Program-made: the position numbers and the translations under genes
Notes under the pieces: model-generated
Seen by the model: only the letters and a program-made list of their open reading frames with translations
Database searches by the model: none
What the model was told of the DNA's origin: nothing
Shown: positions 58,682-64,000 of the stretch, piece after piece
Numbering within the stretch: the first letter of the stretch is position 1
Layout: each line of letters starts with the position of its first letter
Origin: Pseudarthrobacter naphthalenicus
Lineage (GTDB): Bacteria > Actinomycetota > Actinomycetes > Actinomycetales > Micrococcaceae
NCBI RefSeq assembly: GCF_029076445.1
Contig: NZ_JARESG010000010.1
Coordinates: 110,655 to 174,654 of the forward strand
Direction of reading: 5' to 3'
Length of the DNA: 64,000 bases

Positions 58682-60076
58682 TCAGATGGCCTTGCCGGGG
58701 TTGAGGATCCCGGCCGGATCAAAGAGTGCCTTGATGCTGCGCTGGAGCTCCCTGACCGGCTCCGGCTGCTCCAGGCCCAGCCAGCGCAGTTTGTACTGGC
58801 CCACCCCGTGCTCCCCGGTGATGGTCCCGCCCATGTCGAGTGCCGCGACCACGGAGGCATCCAGGGCCAGGTTCAGCCGCCCCATGGCATCCGCGTCGAC
58901 GGCGTTGTCCTGCCGGTCAATCCAGAATGTGGGGTGCAGGTTGCCGTCCCCCGCGTGCGCCACCACCTTCAGCTTTACATGATGCTTCGCTGCCAGGTCT
59001 TCGAGGGCGGCCACATAGTCCACCAGGCGTGACCGCGGCACCGCAACGTCCTCCCCCACCCGGTATTGATCGTCCACTTCAACGCCGCGGCTGTTCCGGC
59101 GGAGCTCCACCAGTTGTTCCGCTTCAGCAGTGGATTCGGTGCTCACCGTTGCCCCGCCGGCGGCGAGCACGGAACGCACGACGTCGGCCTCCGCCGCCGC
59201 CCCGAACCCGTCGGTTTGGATCAGGAGCAGCGAACGGCCCCGTGAACTCAGATCCGAGCCGTGGAGGTGGTCCAGCTGGGCCAGCGTGCCGCCGTCGAGC
59301 AGTTCCATGATGGCCGGCTGCACCCGGGCCCGTCCCACAGCCAGGACGCCGGCAGCGGCCTGCCGGAAGTCCGGGTAGAACGCGGCGACGGTGCGGATGT
59401 CGCGGGGCAGGTACTTGAGGCGCACCGTCACCCCCACCACTATTCCCAGCGTCCCTTCGGAACCCACGAACAGGCCGGTAAGGTCGTAGCCGGCAACACC
59501 CTTGAATGTCTGATGCCCGGTGTGGATGAGGGACCCGTCCGCCAGCACCACATCCAGGGCCAGCACCGAGTCCCGGGTAACGCCATATTTGGCGCACCGC
59601 AATCCGCCGGCGTTGGTGGCTACGTTGCCGCCGATGGTGGAGGTGCGGAAGCTCGCCGGATCCGGCGCATACATCAGCCCGTACTCCGCCGCGGCCTCGT
59701 TGAGTGCCGCGTTCACCACCCCGGGCTCGACGACGGCGGTCTCGTCGTCCGCGTTCAGGTCAAGGATGCGGTTCATCCGTTCCAGTGACAGGACAATGCA
59801 GTTCCGGCTCGCGTGTGCGCCTCCGGAAACACCGGTCCCGGCTCCCCGGGCGACCACCGATACCCCCTGGGCGGCGCAGAGCCGGACCGCGGCCTGGACT
59901 TCCGGCACTGTGCGGGGGAAGACCACGGCCAGGGGCAACTGGTAGTCCAGCACCGGGGCCTGGTCCACGGCATAGGTGGGCATGATTTCTTCCGCCGTGC
60001 AGACTTGGCCCGCGCCGAGTGCGCCAACCAGCTCTTCAACCAAGCTGCCCACGCAGCCTCCATCCGTCGTCGTCAT
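58682..60076 (-). CDS. FAD-linked oxidase, GlcD/D-lactate dehydrogenase type
   Basis: 464 residues from the ATG at 60076, behind AGGAGC. The FAD (PCMH) domain includes VVARGAGTGVSGGA, PDPASFRTSTIGGNVATNAGG and FVGSEGTLGIV. The C-terminal FAD-oxidase domain contains HAGDGNLHP and GEHGVGQYK with the active-site His residues. It oxidises a 2-hydroxy acid (glycolate or D-lactate are typical); no glcE or glcF is adjacent. Confidence 0.92.
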   Translation of the reverse strand: MTTTDGGCVGSLVEELVGALGAGQVCTAEEIMPTYAVDQAPVLDYQLPLAVVFPRTVPEVQAAVRLCAAQGVSVVARGAGTGVSGGAHASRNCIVLSLERMNRILDLNADDETAVVEPGVVNAALNEAAAEYGLMYAPDPASFRTSTIGGNVATNAGGLRCAKYGVTRDSVLALDVVLADGSLIHTGHQTFKGVAGYDLTGLFVGSEGTLGIVVGVTVRLKYLPRDIRTVAAFYPDFRQAAAGVLAVGRARVQPAIMELLDGGTLAQLDHLHGSDLSSRGRSLLLIQTDGFGAAAEADVVRSVLAAGGATVSTESTAEAEQLVELRRNSRGVEVDDQYRVGEDVAVPRSRLVDYVAALEDLAAKHHVKLKVVAHAGDGNLHPTFWIDRQDNAVDADAMGRLNLALDASVVAALDMGGTITGEHGVGQYKLRWLGLEQPEPVRELQRSIKALFDPAGILNPGKAI

Positions 60077-60142
60077 TGGTGCTCCTAGTCTAGGACGCGC
60101 CATCGTGACGATACCCGGCAGTAATGTGTCTTGGGCGGCGGC

Positions 60143-60156
60143 TGCAAACGTTTCCA
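60143..60156. promoter_or_regulatory. LacI-type operator, distal copy
   Basis: TGCAAACGTTTCCA fits the LacI/GalR consensus with the central CG; it lies about 100 bases upstream of the alpha-glucosidase start. Confidence 0.75.
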
Positions 60157-60208
60157 CAGGTCAGCAGGAAGTTCCCCAGGAATCGACGCGGAAACTGAAC
60201 GGCCAACA

Positions 60209-60222
60209 TGGAAGCGTTTTCA
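60209..60222. promoter_or_regulatory. LacI-type operator, proximal copy
   Basis: TGGAAGCGTTTTCA, a second match, 33 bases before the ATG at 60255. The two sites lie 66 bases apart, centre to centre (about 6 helical turns), so one LacI tetramer could loop between them. Confidence 0.8.
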
Positions 60223-60254
60223 CACTTTCACGCATTCGCGCCTAGGCTGTCCCC

Positions 60255-61982
60255 ATGTCCGTAGATACAGTGACTTACGCCACACCACCACTGACGAGTC
60301 CTTTGACGCTCATCCACGAGGCCAGCCAGGCCCCCGGGTGGTGGCGATCGGCGGTCATTTACCAGGTGTACCCGCGGTCCTTCCGCGACTTGAACGGCGA
60401 CGGCATCGGTGATCTTGCCGGGATCACGGCGGAACTGCCCCACCTGGCTGACCTCGACGTGGACGCTGTCTGGCTGTCACCGTTCTTCAAGTCGCCGCAA
60501 CGGGACGCCGGGTATGACGTTAGCGATTACTGTGATGTCGACCCGATTTTCGGTACGCTGCTGGATTTCGACGTCCTGATGGCCGAGGCCAACCGCCTGA
60601 ACGTGCGGGTCATTGTGGATCTGGTACCCAACCACTGTTCTGACCAGCATGTAGCCTTCCAGGCCGCCCTCGCCGCGCCGGCAGGAAGTCCCGAACGGGA
60701 CATGTTCATCTTCCGCGATGGCACCGGACCCGACGGCAACGAACCGCCGAACAACTGGCAGTCCCATTTTGGCGGACCGGCGTGGACCCGGATCACGGGT
60801 CCCGGCGGCCAGCCCGGCCAGTGGTACCTGCACCTTTTTGATTCCTCCCAGCCCGACTTCAATTGGGACAATCCGGCCGTTCATGCCGAATTTGAACGGG
60901 TGCTCCGCTTCTGGCTGGACCGTGGCGTCTCCGGCTTCCGGGTGGACGTTGCACATGCCCTGGTCAAGGCGCCCGGACTCCCCGGCTGGGGCGGCCGGGC
61001 CGATGGCGGCAGCTCGGACGGCTTCCCCGGCCACGAGGCACCCATGTTCGGCCAGCCCGCGGTGCATGACATATACCGGGCCTGGCGACGGATCCTGGAC
61101 GAATACGGGGCGGACAGGATCCTGTGCGCCGAGGCGGGCGTGGACCTCCCCCGTCTGGCCCACTGGGTCCGTCCCGACGAAATGCACCAGGCCTTCAACT
61201 TCCCGTTCCTGCACGCCGGGCTCGATGTGTACCGGCTCCGCGGCGTCATCACCGACTCCCTGACAGTCCTAAACGGCGTGGGCGCACCCAGCACGTGGGT
61301 ACTCTCCAACCACGACGTCGTCAGGCATGCCTCGCGCTTCGGCTACAACGGTCATGGGCCCCGCGACGGCGACGGCATCGGCCCCGCCGATCCCCAGCCG
61401 GACACGGACCTCGGCCGCCGGCGGGCAGCGGCCGCCTCGATGTTTATGCTGGGCCTGCCCGGCGCCGCCTACCTCTATCAGGGTGAGGAACTCGGTCTGC
61501 CGGACGGCACTGACATCCCGGGGCACCTGCGGCAGGATCCCACGTTCGCCCGCACCGGCGGGGAGCGCCTGGGCCGTGACGGCTGCCGCGTCCCTTTGCC
61601 GTGGCGGGCCGCTGAACGGCATCTGGGTTTCGGCGCCGGGGCAGATCCCTGGCTCCCCCTCCCGGCGAGCTTTGGGGAACTGGCGCGGGACGCCCAGGCC
61701 GCTGCGCCGTCGTCGCACCTTAACCTCTACCGCAGCATGCTTGCGCTCCGCCGCGGGCTGGACCTCGGCAGCGGGTCCCTGGCCTGGGCGGAGGACTGGT
61801 GCAGCGGCTCATCCCTCGCCTACGTCAACGGCACTACGCTGGTGATCATGAACCTCAACCACGAGCCCCTCGACCTGCCGGCCGGCCGCGTCCTCCTGCG
61901 GAGCGCAGGACCGGAGACAGGCCACCGCCTCGCCTCAGGTGAAACGGCGTGGCTCTGCCTTGATGGAGGCGGCGCGGAATAG
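60255..61982 (+). CDS. alpha-glucosidase, GH13 (oligo-1,6-glucosidase/trehalose-related subfamily)
   Basis: 575 residues. Region I DLVPNHCSDQH, region II GFRVDVAHAL (nucleophile Asp), region III ILCAEAG (acid/base Glu), region IV LSNHDVVRH. AVIYQVYPRSFRDLNGDGIGDL is typical of GH13 alpha-glucosidases. No signal peptide, so it acts in the cytoplasm on imported disaccharides such as maltose, isomaltose or related sugars. The LacI gene overlaps its stop by one base. Confidence 0.93.
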   Translation: MSVDTVTYATPPLTSPLTLIHEASQAPGWWRSAVIYQVYPRSFRDLNGDGIGDLAGITAELPHLADLDVDAVWLSPFFKSPQRDAGYDVSDYCDVDPIFGTLLDFDVLMAEANRLNVRVIVDLVPNHCSDQHVAFQAALAAPAGSPERDMFIFRDGTGPDGNEPPNNWQSHFGGPAWTRITGPGGQPGQWYLHLFDSSQPDFNWDNPAVHAEFERVLRFWLDRGVSGFRVDVAHALVKAPGLPGWGGRADGGSSDGFPGHEAPMFGQPAVHDIYRAWRRILDEYGADRILCAEAGVDLPRLAHWVRPDEMHQAFNFPFLHAGLDVYRLRGVITDSLTVLNGVGAPSTWVLSNHDVVRHASRFGYNGHGPRDGDGIGPADPQPDTDLGRRRAAAASMFMLGLPGAAYLYQGEELGLPDGTDIPGHLRQDPTFARTGGERLGRDGCRVPLPWRAAERHLGFGAGADPWLPLPASFGELARDAQAAAPSSHLNLYRSMLALRRGLDLGSGSLAWAEDWCSGSSLAYVNGTTLVIMNLNHEPLDLPAGRVLLRSAGPETGHRLASGETAWLCLDGGGAE

Positions 61983-63028
61983 TGGGACTCGCGGGCATCA
62001 AAGACGTTGCCGACCGCGCCGGACTTTCGATTGCCACGGTGTCGAGGGCGCTCAGCGGCAAGGCGAATGTGTCGGCCAGGAGCCGGCAGTTGGCCAAGGC
62101 CGCCGCAGACGAGCTCGGCTTCGTCCCGTCGTACCACGCCTCGAGCCTCGCCTCCGGCCGCAACCACAATGTGGGCCTGGTAGTGCCGTCCGTCCACCGC
62201 TGGTACTTCTCATCAGTGGTCGAAGGTGTCTCCGGCGCGCTCCTGGACGCGGGCTATGACCTCACGCTGTACAACGTGGGCGATCAGCCGGACCGCCGCC
62301 AGAGCGTCCTCACCGATTTCCTGCTCCGCAAGCGGCTGGACGCCGTGATTGCGGTGGCGCTGGTCCTCAGCGAGGCCGAGATTCAGCAGCTTCTGGCCAT
62401 TCACCGTCCCATCGTGGGCATAGGCGGTGCGCTGGCCGGCGCCTCCACCATCAGGATCGATGACGCTCGCCTGGCCCGCGCCGCTACTGAGCACCTGATC
62501 GGACTGGGACATACGCGTATCGCGCACCTGACGGGAGACGGAGAGCTCAACCGGGACTTCAAGCTTCCCGGGATCCGCCGCGCCGGCTTTGAAGCCGCGA
62601 TGGCTGCCGCAGGCCACAATGTCCGCCCGGAATGGACCGTCTCCGCGGATTTCACCATCCAGGGCGCCTACGCCAGTGCCCGCACACTCCTCGCCACCGC
62701 GGCCGAGCGGCCCACGGCCGTATTCGCTGCCTCCGACGAAATGGCCATCGGCACCATTCTCGCCGCGCGCGACTTCGGGCTGCGCGTGCCGCAGGATCTT
62801 TCCGTGATCGGCATGGACGGCCACGAACTTGGCGAGGTGGTCGGACTGACCACCATCAGCCAGGATCCCCGGGGGCAGGGGGCGCTTGCCGCCCGGCTGC
62901 TGCTGGAAAGGCTCGACGCCGGCGCGGAGCCGCGTTCCAAAGGCGCGTCGCCGGCTCCGGAGCCTACCGACCGGGAATACCCCACCGAATTCCTGGTCCG
63001 GAACAGTACGGCTGTTCCGCCGTTGTGA
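61982..63028 (+). CDS. LacI-family regulator of the alpha-glucosidase
   Basis: 348 residues from a GTG that shares one base with the preceding stop. The helix-turn-helix IKDVADRAGLSIATVSRAL is at about 6-24, followed by a hinge and a sugar-binding periplasmic-type domain (VGLVVPSVHRWYFSSVVEG to DLSVIGMDGHELGEVVGLTTI). Its position after the enzyme and the two operators upstream make a self-regulated operon. Confidence 0.93.
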   Translation: MGLAGIKDVADRAGLSIATVSRALSGKANVSARSRQLAKAAADELGFVPSYHASSLASGRNHNVGLVVPSVHRWYFSSVVEGVSGALLDAGYDLTLYNVGDQPDRRQSVLTDFLLRKRLDAVIAVALVLSEAEIQQLLAIHRPIVGIGGALAGASTIRIDDARLARAATEHLIGLGHTRIAHLTGDGELNRDFKLPGIRRAGFEAAMAAAGHNVRPEWTVSADFTIQGAYASARTLLATAAERPTAVFAASDEMAIGTILAARDFGLRVPQDLSVIGMDGHELGEVVGLTTISQDPRGQGALAARLLLERLDAGAEPRSKGASPAPEPTDREYPTEFLVRNSTAVPPL

Positions 63029-63045
63029 GGTGGCGACCCGCCGGC

Positions 63046-63543
63046 CTACCGGCCCGTGTCCCCACCCATGAACCGGACGAAGCGGTCCAGCACTACCGGC
63101 CAGCCCTGCGCGTAAACGGCCCGGGCCGCGGCCGGGTCCTCGGCGCCTTCCCAGCCGTCATGTACCAGCCGGATCTCCGTCCCCTCCGGTACCGCCCTGA
63201 AGGCAACCCGCAGCTCAGTGGACCACATGGCCGTGGTTCCCGGATACCAGGAGGCGTGAAAGGAGAGCGGCGGCTGCCAGTCATCAATGCTGCCCCAGAC
63301 CGCGGTCCTGCCATCATCGGCGGTCTCCAGAATGAGGATGTCCTCAAATTCGACGTAGGAGCCCGCCCCAAAGACGCTGTTGGATTCCATCGGCCACCAC
63401 AAGTGGGTGTGGTCCGTGAACCCGGCAAAGGCCTGGGCCACCGGCCCCGGCACCGTCACGGCGTGGATGACAGGCTCGAGGCTTTCCCTGGGCTCGGCTT
63501 GGCCGGACGGGGCATCTTCTGCGTGACTGAAAAGGTTCTCCAT
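63046..63543 (-). CDS. SRPBCC/AHSA1 domain protein
   Basis: 165 residues from the ATG at 63543. A START-like fold is suggested by VIHAVTVPGPVAQAFAGFTD, LWWPMESNSVFG, TELRVAFRAVPEGTEIRLVHDGWEG. AHSA1-type members bind hydrophobic ligands or act as chaperone cofactors. Role unknown. Confidence 0.82.
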   Translation of the reverse strand: MENLFSHAEDAPSGQAEPRESLEPVIHAVTVPGPVAQAFAGFTDHTHLWWPMESNSVFGAGSYVEFEDILILETADDGRTAVWGSIDDWQPPLSFHASWYPGTTAMWSTELRVAFRAVPEGTEIRLVHDGWEGAEDPAAARAVYAQGWPVVLDRFVRFMGGDTGR

Positions 63544-63573
63544 GGACGTCAACTGTACGCGGCCCCCTTTGAA

Positions 63574-63664
63574 ACGCTCTCTCAGTTGATGTGGGTTTTC
63601 CGTGGATGCTCTCGCAGTTGATGTGGGTTCCCGGCGGACGCTCCCGCGGTTGATGCTCCGCTGG
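63574..63664. repeat. 32-bp tandem repeats near the rRNA operon end
   Basis: Units at 63574-63605 and 63606-63637 with a partial third to 63664, decaying in sequence. The first 13 bases, AAACGCTCTCTCA, recur inverted at about 63753-63766, so the 63544-63833 stretch (no gene) has both direct and inverted copies of the same motif. Confidence 0.8.
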
Positions 63665-63833
63665 ACGGCGGTGGGCGGGCGTATGCCGTGGGTGTGGGGT
63701 GTTGTGCCGTGGCCGGGGGTGCGGGAGGGTTTGGGGATTTCCCGCGTTAAGTGAGAGAGCGTTTTGTGGGTGCGGCGGGTGCCGGGCTGCGGGTGCCGGG
63801 CTGCCTGGATGCAAGGGGGGTGGTTAAATGTGG

Positions 63834-63867
63834 GAGACCCCCCGACACGTGTGTGTCGGGGGGTCTC
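63834..63867 (-). terminator. terminator of the rRNA operon
   Basis: 14-base arms (GAGACCCCCCGACA and TGTCGGGGGGTCTC) around a 6-base loop, about 18 bases downstream of the 5S 3' end on the minus strand. Confidence 0.93.
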
Positions 63868-63884
63868 AACCATTTTTAATGGTG

Positions 63885-64000
63885 TTCCGGCGGTGACCTA
63901 CTCTCCCACACCCTCCCGGGTGCAGTACCATCGGCGCTGTGGGTCTTAGCTTCCGGGTTCGGAATGGGACCGGGCGTTTCCCCCACGCTATGACCGCCGT
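63885..64000 (-). rRNA. rrf: 5S ribosomal RNA, 5' end at or just beyond the window edge
   Basis: The minus strand reads ACGGCGGTCATAGCGTGGGG, AACGCCCGGTCCCATTCCGA, ACCCGGAAGCTAAGACCCAC, AGCGCCGATGGTACTGC, GTGTGGGAGAGTAGGTCACC, which is a standard actinobacterial 5S rRNA. About 116 nt are inside the window; 1-4 bases may be missing at the 5' end. The operon's 23S and 16S genes should lie to the right of the window. Confidence 0.97.

Overview
The window is high-GC actinobacterial chromosome, most likely from a member of the Micrococcaceae close to Arthrobacter or Pseudarthrobacter. The evidence is gene content and order: serC, a DUF3027 protein, a cold-shock protein, a helicase-associated protein and an XPB helicase in a row; DUF3263, DUF4193 and DUF4032 genes; a lone groEL under CIRCE control; FemX-type peptidoglycan bridge enzymes; cyclic-di-AMP riboswitches ahead of wall hydrolases; and many GTG or TTG starts. 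No phage, insertion sequence or CRISPR array was seen. The right edge is the end of an rRNA operon (5S, minus strand).

Layout. 1-1.7 kb: two secreted cell-wall hydrolases on the minus strand, each behind its own c-di-AMP (ydaO-type) riboswitch. 1.8-13.4 kb: core genes, namely an IdeR/DtxR regulator, serC, an exporter, DUF3027/csp, a helicase pair (the second XPB-like) and a PhoP/PhoR-like two-component system. 13.5-32.3 kb: housekeeping and surface genes, including a WXG100 protein, an RNase HI fusion, groEL with two CIRCE boxes, a lipoprotein binding protein, ung, an iron-box-controlled siderophore-interacting protein, a ThrE-like exporter, two FemX enzymes, TspO, a TetR/MFS efflux pair with a clear operator, dps and an alpha/beta hydrolase behind a palindromic promoter.

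32.4-52.0 kb is the accessory and most interesting part: two adjacent aromatic-acid catabolic modules. Module A has an IclR regulator, a CYP199-like P450 with a separate phthalate-oxygenase-type reductase, two aldehyde dehydrogenases, a coniferyl-alcohol-dehydrogenase-like SDR, an MBL hydrolase and two MFS transporters. A 19-bp palindrome occurs three times, each time at an expected control point. Module B is a six-gene minus-strand run (SDR, amidohydrolase, acyl-CoA dehydrogenase, MaoC, MHS transporter, acyl-CoA ligase) with a divergent MarR gene. It resembles the cou/phd pathways that shorten hydroxycinnamate side chains as CoA thioesters. Together they could take coniferyl alcohol, ferulate, coumarate or methoxybenzoate to benzoate-type acids. 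The ring-cleavage genes are not in the window.

52-64 kb: tRNA-Thr, a DsbA-like protein, trehalose synthesis (otsA-otsB), a shared sugar-ABC ATPase (MsiK type), DUF4032, an FAD-linked oxidase, an alpha-glucosidase with its LacI regulator and two operators, an SRPBCC protein and 5S rRNA. A trait running through the whole window is short tandem duplications (15-32 bp, about 2.4-2.8 copies) at gene ends, gene starts and spacers.
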